This document shows positions 26,411 through 37,600 of a stretch of DNA of 64,000 bases, piece after piece. Under the pieces are notes generated by a model. That model was not told the DNA's origin, made no database searches, and saw only the letters and a program-made list of their open reading frames with translations. Every line of letters begins with the position of its first letter. Position 1 is the first letter of the stretch. The stretch is from Branchiostoma floridae (lineage: Eukaryota > Chordata > Leptocardii > Amphioxiformes > Branchiostomatidae): assembly GCF_000003815.2 (NCBI RefSeq), contig NC_049979.1, forward strand, positions 25,508,386 through 25,572,385, read 5' to 3'. Position numbers and translations under genes: made by a program.

Positions 26411-29400
26411 TTATATGTACCAGGTACATGACAATTTCAATGAACAGTAACACAAAACAGAAACTGAATTCCTATCATGATGGACCATGATTAGAACTAG
26501 AGTCCTAGAGTCTGACAATAAATATATTTGAAGCCAGGCTATGACCTTTGGTCATTGAAGGTGAGACACAGACGCACATTCTCTTTGTGACCAGACAGTG
26601 TCCGTTCTGAACGGACCCTTACGAAATAAACGTTAAACTCTCTTTCCATTAATACCACATCTATAGTCTCTCTTCATTCCTTAATTCTGCCTACAAAATA
26701 AATGCTTGAAGCTCCACATATACTTGTAGTTTCACCATAGAACACATATTTTTATTGGAATGTGCCACGAGGCTTCAAAGACTGCCATGCTCTGCAAGCA
26801 ACGCAATATGCAACAGACAGACGCAAGCGAGCAGACAGACAAGGAAAAATGCTTTTGAAGCATTTTTAGCAACACAGACTGGATAGGTACACTCTCTCCT
26901 AGTATAAAAGTACAGTCAACAGACCATTCGCTATTCATCTGAAGGTTGTTTTTTGTTTGTTCAAATGGCTCAGCCGCTTAGAGTGGCTAGCCGCAAGGCC
27001 TCCGGACAGTTAGTAAATTGGCCTTCCAGACCCATCTGTCGGTTGACAATTTTTTTCCTGACTTGTGAAAATGAGAACCAAAACCAACGCAACGCAAAAA
27101 TTAAAAACACACGGAATCTACGATTCTGCGCAAATATTGATTGTGCTTTGCACGAACAAATTTTTCTTCCTTGCTGAGCTTTGAGCCGTGAGTTATTTTG
27201 TAGATATCTAACTGTACAAGTTTGGAACTATACAGCTGTGACTTTGAATGTGAAAAGGTGCTATTGTACCCTGCCATAAGCCGGCAGTAACTTATACTCG
27301 CCTGGCATCATGCTGGTCCCCATTCGCAAGCTTGTACCACAATAACGTCACTGCGTTTTGTGTCGAAACAGAAGCTGCCTTTCAACACCTTCCCCCTCTT
27401 GTTTTTGTTTTGTCAAACAGTTTCAAGGCATGAGCTGTTGAAATATTGTTGGCAACATGTTGGGCGGTGGGGGCGGTAGGCTTCCAAATTTATTTCAGCT
27501 GTTTCGGTGAACGTATGCATGCGTGCCGGCATATCGGTAGCCATTTTGTGTTGCATTTCTGTGCGGGAAGATATCTCCCCTCATTGTCTCCCTGAAATTG
27601 CCAAAAAATCACAGCTTCTATCGCCGAATTCTACTTAGCACCTCAACATATTCCAAGCCACAATGTGGTCTGACCACCCGTTATAAGATAACAGTATTTT
27701 GTTGTCTGCTTTAAGTACCGGTGTAGGAACATTAGAACGAGAACATGTACGTTGTAAGCACCCTGCCGTAAGCATCACACACTGTCACCTATCGAGATGA
27801 ATAACAAACAGTCTGTGGCACGACGCACTTCAGCAAGTCCTTATATGACAACAGTTTATATGTAAGTACTTCAATGTCCGTAAGTCTGGAACTGTTACTA
27901 CTGGATTTTTTCACCAAACTAAAGGAAATCCTTGGTACACAATACACTGGACTGCTACAATCGGTACGGTACTGTACTGTATTACTGAACCTCTGTAGTG
28001 TGTGGATAATATTTCCCATTGAATTGTTGTGCTATCAGATTCATACATTTCCCAGTAATATCGTAAGGTAGCTTCTATCATAATGAAGATTCTGTTACTA
28101 TTATCGTGTTTTTTTTTTCTTGCTTTTACTGACACTATTTGTGATTTACAGCTGCAGAAAGTCTGCCGAAGCAAGACTTCTGATTTCTGAAGAAACTGAC
28201 AGGAATATATAGATAAAACCCACGCCATGATGGACGGGGGGTTTTGCAACCCTCCGCCCATCCCACTTTCTCGCCTCCTTCAATGATGTAATTCCGACCC
28301 ATGTAATTACTGACGGAGCTGGTGTGCCCAGAATTTAAAAGATGTTGTTTTTTGCATTCTCATGCGGTGCCCCTTTTTTGTTGTTGTTGTTGTTGTTGTT
28401 GTTTTCGGCTGTTGTTGTTGTTGTTGATGTTTACAGATTGTCATGTCACCTGCTGGACATACGACTTGCTGGAAAGCGGACATTATTGGTGACTTTGCCT
28501 CATTAGCATATCAGCGACTCTCGGTTGCAGCCATTGAGATGTGACAATGACGTTGGAAAAACCTGCTACATTGATACACGTTGATTCAGGTACAGTGGAT
28601 ATTTGTTCCAAACACAAGTCAAGTCTGCCCTTTCGGAAATTTTTTCATAAAATGAGAAATTTCTAAAATACTTCTCTTTTTTTTCTTTTTAGTACCATCT
28701 CATGGCAGCATCTTGGAAGGCACAAGTACGGTAGGTTTGTTGGGCTTGCAAAATATTGCCACTAACCCACCGGCAGTAAACGGCAGCCACACGATTTCAG
28801 CATGGGCACCTTTTTTTAAATAACTTCACATGGATGTTCCTGTTAATGAATAAAATTTTCATTTAGGACGTCATCTGTGACTTGGAGTCCAGATATTCAC
28901 AATTGACAAATACCCTGCTCATTTCCCTTCCAAAATAGAAACCTTACTACAAGATATTTTCACACACATATATTTAGTGTCTGCACGGTGACAGACAGTA
29001 TTCAGTTCACTAGTACTACGTACCATGTGAAGTTATTTTCCCTGTTCGTAGTGTTGGTCATCTTGGATGAACCCTGATTTTACTCTCATGCCTTGCCGGG
29101 TCTATACCCCTCTTGCTTTTTTGTCTTCTCAGTTCTTTACAACTTCTTTTAAAAAAGTTTTCAATGCCTTTTTTGCACTGTATAAAATTGTACTAACAAG
29201 GAAATCAACTTGTAGAAAAGTAAAGCAAATTATACCTTTATCAATATTGCACAAATAAACTTTTGCAAACATACACAACTTGAACAACAATATAACAGTG
29301 GTTTTAACCATAATTATACGCATATAGGGAATATAAATAGTTTGATACAAAATCTTTTTCTTTTTAATATCTTCTGCTTGCTGCATGGTTTGACCATGAA

Positions 29401-29458
29401 ACAGCTTCAGCATAGGTAGTGTTGCATATATATCACAAACTTATAGATATCTCTTTTT
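26405..29458 (-). other. BCL11: Putative BCL11 3' UTR
   Basis: Downstream of the TAA there is no recognisable coding sequence. Minus-strand AATAAA hexamers occur at 27494-27489, 26756-26751 and 26410-26405, and a weaker ATTAAA at 29368-29363. The 26410 site is followed after roughly 30 nt by a GT-rich stretch (transcribed as GUUGUGUUUC...CUGUGUGUGUCUGUG, about 26380-26345). That is the best hexamer-plus-downstream-element pair and would give a 3' UTR of about 3.05 kb. Long 3' UTRs are normal for this family. A (CAA)n tract (sense) lies within it at 28378-28427. An additional 3' intron cannot be excluded. Confidence 0.4.
28378..28427. repeat. (TTG)n microsatellite, interrupted
   Basis: (TTG)n occurs at 28378-28403 and again at 28409-28427, separated by TTCGGC. 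It lies in the putative 3' UTR of BCL11, where it would be transcribed as (CAA)n. Confidence 0.95.
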
Positions 29459-31662
29459 TTATGAGCCATTAGATGGCTCCACATCTTCATTCTTGACCAG
29501 CCATTTTGGCTCCACATTTTCACTCTGTGGACCGAGATTGATAGTACTATTGCTATGAGCACTATTTGTAGCATGGCCCCCACTGACAGCGTGGCCCATG
29601 CTACCGCTAGTGGTTATTCCATGAGCTTTTTTCATGTGCTTCTCCATTGTACCGTAAACAGAGAATGGCATTTCGCATATCTCACACTTGTATACCTCCT
29701 TACCTGCCCGCCCGTGGGTCTTCATGTGACGTGTCAGCTTGCTGCTCTGGGCACAGGCGTAGCTACACATCTCACACTTGTAAGGTTTTTCGCCGGTGTG
29801 GCTGCGGCGGTGCACCGTCAGGTTGCTGCAGTTCTTGAACTGCTTGCCGCAGAACTCGCAGGTGTCCTTCCGGCTCTTGCCCTCCTTGGGAGGTCGTCCC
29901 GGAGTGTTGGGGGTGGAGGGCGTCTGGACCGAGCTCGTGTCCGACTTGACGGAGGAGGTGCCACCATCGGAATCGTGGTGGGGGTTCAGGCCACCGAAGT
30001 CAGCCCCTCCGTTCTCGTGCATGGGGCTAGGTATGGCTGTGGAGCCAAACAGAATGTCTTTAGGGGCAGCATGTGCAGCGAGCCACTGAGAGTATATGTC
30101 CAGGCCGTGCGGGCTGTCTTGGCCGGGCTCGAGTTTGATCCGTTTCGTTTGCTGCTGGACAGCGACGCTAGTTTCCTTGAGTGGTGAAAGGATGACGTCC
30201 ATGTTGGGTTCCCGGCGACCGCGAGGAGGGCTGGTAGAGTTTTCTGGCACGTCGTTGCTGTGGTTGGTCATGTTCTCTTCCTCCTCGTGTTCTGGGCAGT
30301 CGTCGGGAGTGGAGTGCCCGTCTGTCGGCATGGACTCACCTCCCAGGGGCTTACGGCTGAGGTGAGCCTTCTCTGCCATGGCTGCTTGATATGCTTCATT
30401 GTATTCATGGATTGCATTCAGACCAATGTCCTCCATGACCTCTCCCAACATAGAGTGCCCCCCACTTTTTAATTGGTTGCTCCCTTCATGGCCCTCTGTC
30501 TCATGGCTTTCACTGGACTCTGCATTGCTCTCCCCGTCTTCACCGTTTGGGGCCATGAAGTCGTCACAGTGATCATTGCCTAAAAAAGACCCCATGTTAG
30601 ACTTCATGCCCGAGCTGGATCCCGGTTCTGGGGTGCTGGCATTTGATTGGTCGTCCTCAAGGCTGCTGAGACCACCCGAGCCCTCCTTGCCATGTGTCTT
30701 CATGTGGCGTTTGAGCTTGCTGGCTTGGGTGCATGCGTGGTCGCACATGTTGCATTTGAAAGGCTTCTCTCCCGTGTGCGACCGCCGGTGCACCACCAAA
30801 TTGGACTGGAACTTGAAGGACTTGCCGCAGAACTCGCAAGATTTCGGCTTGCAAGGTGACTGAGCGCGTGGACCGCCGGGTGTTCCCGGCCCACTGTTTC
30901 CCCCTGGCCCCATAAATGGTGGCTTGAAGCCTGGATGAAAGGGCATGTACCTCATAAGACCGCCCCCTTTTCTCTTGGGGGAGGAAGGGGGGCTCCCCCC
31001 TCCCCCTGAGCCGCCTCCTGCCCCTTGCTGCTGGGTTCCAGCCAGCTGGCGCAGCTTCTGGGAGTACGTCGGGAGGCCCATGTCTGCTTGTGTCGGATCC
31101 AGCCCAAACTGGAGATGGTGCCCAAACTGTTCGGCGAACCCCAATGGTCCCCCAAGCCGTGGGAAGGCCTCCGGTAGCCCCGGCATCCTACCCTCCATTT
31201 TCATTCGCTCCCATTCCAACCTGTCGGGCGGGATTCCCGGGAATATCATGTGAGGGTGGTGCGGATGGTGACCCCTCATTTTGTCTTCCAGACCCCCCTG
31301 GTCCCCCATCATGGGACTACGGATTTGTGCGTGTGGGCTCCGAAGTACTTCTTCAGCCAGAGGCTCCCGCTGTTGGAAGGGGCTTCTGATCATGGCAAAC
31401 GGGCTGTTGGTCGGCGGCGTGAGGGGAATACGCTGTGCTGGCTGCCCAGTGCCGATAGTGATTGTATTGCTGGAGCTGACAGGAAGAGGACTGGAACTCA
31501 CCGGGGTTACGGTGGGTGGCAAGAGGCTTGGACTGGAGCCGGTCGATGCGTCCAGGTAGATACGCATCCCGTGCATGTTCTGGGCATGTTGGAGCAAGAA
31601 CCAGGCACTTGTGAACAGCTGCTTGCATGTTGTACAGATGTAGGTCTTCGGTTCGGATGATT
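29459..31662 (-). CDS. BCL11: BCL11 coding exon 3 (ZF1-ZF6, C-terminus)
   Basis: The acceptor is a TC-rich tract ending ttgctgcag (AG at 31664-31663). The exon runs to TAA at 29461-29459. ZF1 is C114/C117/H130/H135, inside the family signature [21 protein letters not shown]2-ZF3 are joined by TGEKPF and ZF4-ZF5 by TGEKPY; ZF6 ends H780-x4-H785. There are two F/YSxxLxxL/Y-type nuclear-receptor docking motifs. YSQKLRQL (304-311) is canonical; YSQWLAAH (628-635) has His at the last position. SUMO-type sites are IKLE (K614) and VKNE (K828, close to the C-terminus). Low-complexity Gly/Ser/Pro runs lie around 320-375. A tail of about 53 residues follows ZF6. The large single exon for ZF1-ZF6 is as in vertebrates. 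Confidence 0.97.
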
Positions 31663-34600
31663 CTGCAGCAACATTATGAAGAAAAAGAAAGACACTATTA
31701 GTTCATTGCACTCAAACACTCATCATAAAGATTTCACAAACAACCATCATATACATGTATACATACGCAGCACTCAGATACACAGCTCATGTCTCCTGGT
31801 CAAAAAAGACAGTGAGGATAGATTTTCAGCTTAAACGAACCGGAAAATACATAGATGTGCAGCAAGAGTCTAAATTTCATTGCCTACATCTTGATTTCCA
31901 GGAACGTCTAATCTTTGTCACTTCTTCATCAGCGGCATGCTGCCTGAATACTGAGCGTGACCTTTTGCACTAGGCAGTGACAGCGCATGGATCACTGACT
32001 GAAAGGGACTGCCAGGATGGCCAGGGACCCAGGTTCAAACTTGACAGAGTGACACTTTGCTGGGCAGTGACAAAAAAACCCTGAAACTATGAGGAGGAGA
32101 TGACTAATGGCTGCTGACAGGCGACTATCATATCCTCGTCCATTCCCGTGTAACGCGATACCCCCGTCCTCCATTAGCATATCGCCGTTTGACGTTCCCC
32201 GAAAAAACGTCCCGCAACACCTTCACCGCAAATCATGCTTTATTCCGTTATCTTGTGTGAGGTTTTATAGGCAATCTTTTGTGTATGTTTCACAGAAGAG
32301 TTAGGAAAATCATCTGCCCTCCTGCCACATTCGTGACCATGACCGTGAGTGCCAACAGGAAAACAAAGGGGCCCTGCTCCATGCCATACATTTTCTGCTA
32401 CCCTCTTTATGGCCCGCTGCTTGCAAACAAACCTGTATTCAATAGCCGCGGCTAATGGCGGGGACACAATCCTCCCTCTCACCTTAAGCCCCACTACCAA
32501 CTCATCTCAGGCCCACATCGTGAGATGGTGGTTTTAATCTATCCCACTACATGACATTTGGAGGGACTTTCCTGGGCTCTCCGTCCCCGAAGCACTTTGC
32601 ATTTCCCACAAGGCTGAGACAGCCCATGCTTTTAGCCACCAAATGCCAACATGACAAGTTCAGAAAATGTCAAAGGCAGATCTGCTTCTGCCAGGAAACA
32701 GAAGGGGCCTTCAGTGGACAAAGCCGGGGTCGATGGAGCCACTACAAAGCCAAGTTCAATAATGCTGTGGCCCTCCATCTGGCTGGAGGCTTCTGATTGC
32801 ATTCCAGTTGAGCCCCCCCTTAGGTCTCCCACTGTGCTGCATAGGTGGGCAGACTGGAGGAGCAGGGGTCTCCAGACCTACTGCTTGGAATACAACCAGG
32901 CTGGGAGGATCAATACTGAAGTAGGATCAATGACATGGGTCAGCTATTCAACACCACCAGCTAGCCAGCCTTCCTTCAGGTAATTACTGATATTCAGCAG
33001 CAAGGAAGGGGTCAATACTCAGCATTTCCCCGCTGAATGATCCCGAATTGCAGGTGTCGCGTCGGATCCGTCTCCCCGACAAAAGCCCCTGGACAGTGGG
33101 GCTCCCTTCATATCACCCAATTATTTCCCAATCCCGCCAGCCAATTTTGGGGTGCCGATACATTTCCATGATACATGGCAAAAGTCAGGAAATGTTAGCA
33201 CCTGCCTATTTCACAGCTTCTTCAGCAGATGAAACTTTATTAAACCAGCAGGAATTGGAGTCACCGGTAATGGCTTTATGGTCCACTTCATTGAATCTGG
33301 CAGATGAAAACAGAGTGGTCCAACGTTTAATGGTCCCTCTCCTCTCCAAATACGGCACCAAGCGGAGCCTGACGAACGCTGACAAAATAATTATAATAAT
33401 TTATTACCTCCCACATAGACAACACCTCACTTCATTTTTAAACACTTCAGCACATTTCAGGTTGCAATTAAAAAATTAGACTAATGAGTGGAGGAACGCG
33501 TCGTAAATCTTGTCAGTTGAATGGAATGAAAATTAACACTGTAAAAAGCCGCGTCTCCCCCAACCGCAAAGGTACAGTTTATCATGGTATAACGTTGAAC
33601 TTGAGCTGGCACTGCTAACATTTCCAAATGACAAAGATCTCTCTGAGGACCCAACACAATAATAATGCCAAACCGCCCTTCCTTTGATAGATCTCACAAT
33701 AAGCTTAATGTGACTTTCAGAATTATTCCTCTTATAATAAATTTCACAATTAACATTCACGTAAGCCTGTAAAACCATACACGCTACACTATTACAAGAT
33801 GGCGGTAACTTTGGGGCAAGAAACAAGCCTCGCAAGTGGAGGCCGCTGATTGACGGCGAATGCGAGAGAGGGGCGCAAACATATCACGTCTTTCACGGCG
33901 TAACTTGAAACCGCGGTCGGCACTACCACCAAACGTGTTGTACTGCCATACGCGGGAAGCGCACTTGTCACTGTCGCGCACCTTGACGTGTGGCGTATAC
34001 TTGACAGTGCGGACCGCTTCCCTCTAGGTGGGCACGGCACCTTACACATCACTGTCAGGTGCATCTTGAAGGGAAACAGGCTCGAAATATAAATCTCCCC
34101 ACCTTCCCTGCATTTAATAGCCCTGTTTTGTTGTCTCCACAGTACATTAATTGATGCTAACAGTTTTATTAACTTGATGGTGACATACGAGGCAATGGTG
34201 ACTTGGAGGATGATAATCTCTTCGCCACCACTCCCCCTCATATTTCTTGCCAGGCACTTGCCAGTCCGAGAAGGAAATTGGGTCTGACAATGACGACAAA
34301 AGGATGTCCCTTCCCCTGCTGCCATCTAAAGGGCTGGCTCAACAGGAAGCCCAACCCTTACTGCCCAACCCTGATACCCAAGTGGCCATGGGCAGAGTAA
34401 AGGGTGTCTTGCCTGTCTCGTTTGTGTCAGGACTTGTTTGAGAGATGGAGGAATTTGGGTTACAATGGGAAACAAACTGGCCAGATTGTCTGTCTCAGGG
34501 TGAGCTGGATTAATTAATCAAGCAGGCTGGGTGCCTGCATGAGGCAACCTTATTTGTGACCTGTGACTCCTTTCAGAGCAGTGGCCATTAATGACTAACA

Positions 34601-37600
34601 TACTTGAAAGCCCAGCAAAAGGGTGGTTTGACCTTGGTCGGCATGGTGACGACCTCTACTGACGTGCCCTGCATGCTAATCAGGCAGTGCCACAGACATC
34701 CCCCACCCGCAAAATCCGAACAAGGTTCAGAGTGGACAGGGCGGACGTGAGTGTATGCCAGGCCAGCTCGGGGCCAGCCCAAACACAGACACACACACCG
34801 TTGGGAAGTTTCAGAAACTTTCCAAACTTCTCCAAACTACCGGGAGGTACCAGGATTCAAGGCAAGCAAAACAAAGCCTGGCCAGACTCCCCGGGTCATC
34901 ATGTCCAAACTTGACACCTGCAAAACAAGCAGGCTGTTCAAGCCACTGACAGACACAGACCTATGGGCAAACAAAGGGTCCCAGCCAGAACTTGAACTTC
35001 ACAAACAGTCACGTAATTACATCACGTCCAAGGTCAGGCCTGGAGCACAGCGGGATCACCCCCCACTACAACTATGCCTGGGAGATCAAAGCACAGGAGG
35101 TCGCAGTACCCCTCGTACGCACCCTTGGTCAGCAGGGGCGAAATTTCCGCGGGGAAACAAACGCCAGCTGCGGGGAGCGCGGCGAGATGTGTGGGGGTGA
35201 ACCTATCTGCCCAAAAGCTCGGACAAACACAGCTCTTGCAGCACTGTTTGCTCACTGAGACACACCATTAATTCAAAGGAAGCAGAAACCACCTGCCCTC
35301 ACTCCCTCTACACCCTCACCATACAGGACCCCCCTTGTCCATTCCATTAATGTTTGCGCCCTCTTCTTCCTTCCCAATATACCAGACAGGGGAATCATCC
35401 TTTAGTTCACCAAACTGCTAGTCACAAATAAAATGAGGGAGAGAACAAAATCCAATAACTCCAAGAAAAATAAATAAATTTGTTTTTCTAACATCTTGTT
35501 TTATAATTACCACATGATCAAGACTTTTATCTGACAAGTCTTTGGGGAAGGAGAGGGGGAAATATGATTCTTTTAATCTTTAGCACATCTTTTGCCACAG
35601 CAAAAATGGCTTTTCGTTCTTGATGTTAGCCGTATGCTCCAATTTCATGGTTATTGCCCGAACTTTTATTTACAAATTCAGACAGCGGGCTGGCCTTCAG
35701 CACTACGAAATTGCAAGGAAAATTGCTCGCCTGAAAATGGGCATTAAGGCTGGCAAAGCACCTGCAAGTGCAGTCCTTCTCAAAGATGGGTTGTCATTTG
35801 ATATTCAGAGAAATGGCCACTTTGGCATTTCACTCTTAATAAATGTGGACTAAAAATCCCGCAAAAAAAATTATCACCCGAGAATCTCCAATGTGATGGG
35901 ACGGGATCAGAAATGGACGAGGACGGGCCCGGCAGCCAATCACGCGGCTGCGCTACAAAAGCGCTGAAAGGCACAGGCACGAGCAAACCCTGACCTCGCT
36001 GTACGTCGCCTGCATTGATATTCAAATCAACTGTATAAATGACTTCCAGAGCACAATGAACAGCAGATTAATCTGACAGATAAACAAGAACTTGAAAATA
36101 TTGCCACCCCGGTGGAGATGGTTCCAAGTTCATGACAGCTACAAATTAAAATTGGGTACAGTGTTTCTTCTGATCTTATCAAGCGCTCAACTAGATGGGT
36201 GCATCTGCATATACTTTCCTGGCTTTGCGTCAAGTTCAAGTGCAATTAGTCCCAAAGTGGGTAAAGAAATTACATTACGATTAAACAGAATTTATTCTGA
36301 TGAAGCAAGCAATATTATTATCCTGTACATAGATAAACATAAGACAGAAGTGGGAGAGTAATCGTTTTACGGCGTACGCGAGGAAAGGTGTATCTTTTTC
36401 TAGTCACCTGTTTTGTGTCCCCCTGGTGCTTTCTGTTCGGGCGTTGGTTGGTCTTCACTCGGTCCGACCTGGATACCCACGCTGATGGGTGTAGGGGCAC
36501 GCCGTTTTTCCGTAGCGTTACGTGAGCGATCCAGGTCTAACCGTTCCTCCAGGTGGCCATCTGTCGGAGTCATGCAGTGTTTCTTGTGCTCGATGAAAAG
36601 AAGAATGTCCGAAAGTGGGAAGTCGGTCTGGCATTCCCCGCAAGTCAGCAAGTCGTGGTCTGGTTGGGCTGTAGGAAAAAAACGAGAAGAAAACGCCATT
36701 CCGTTAGAATGAGGAACGTCCGCATCCCCCGCAAAAAAACTCTCACGCTCTCCGCACCAACTCCTCGTATTCAGACTTAGCACTGGAAATGATAAATACG
36801 TCTCATAGAGCTACACAAGAAATAAGACATCTTAAGCAAGCACCCATGTCTTAAGACTGATTCAAGACATCCGACACATTCCACGGAACAGGAAGGCCTG
36901 TGGCGCCATCTTAACAACGGAAAAAATTCCTGTATAGAAATGGCAGGAGATGTGGCATATTACAGCATGCTGGGCCAGGTGCCGCCATTCCTGCGGAGCG
37001 CTTACACGAAAGAACAAAAAAACAGCAGATTTGGGTCTTTGTTAAGTCAAGGTGTTCGCCTTCACTCTTCGTCAGATTTCTTCAACCCACCCCACCGACG
37101 GAAAGTTTGGGGACACACGCCAAAGCAGAAAGAAAAGGCGAACAACGAACGGCGGAAGATTTGTGTACATACAAAGCATGGTGAGCCGGGAACGCGACGC
37201 CGCCATTGCCACGCTACTGACGCTGGCACGTCATTATTACCCATCACACGTATTCCGTACGTTCCCACTTCCCAACAACACATTCATCTCATTCCATCAT
37301 CCTGGTCCTAGCCACCTCTCTCGGAATGCACAGTTCCATCAGCTACACATGCACAATATGAGCGACCAATTAAATTGTGGGAATTCCTTTGTATTATGTA
37401 AGAGGTACACAATAGGCCCTTCCATTCCGTAAATTAGTTAGCACATGCGGGGATACAAAAGGATTTGCCGACTTTATAATGATTTTGACCTATGGTGATT
37501 TCTCAAATTTTCCTTCCTTTTGTTCTGAAGGAAAACGAAGGATTAGAAAAAAGTATAACGTTTGGAATAACTGTGGCAAACCGCAAAATCTGGCACGGGT

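Noticed and set aside
29555-30187. 210-codon open frame on the plus strand
   Set aside because: It lies entirely opposite the BCL11 zinc-finger exon; GC-rich codon structure on the minus strand keeps the antisense frame open. No family resemblance.
34751-35200. 149-codon plus-strand frame in BCL11 intron 2
   Set aside because: Intronic, antisense to BCL11, no domain recognised; the peptide looks like random translation of moderately GC sequence.
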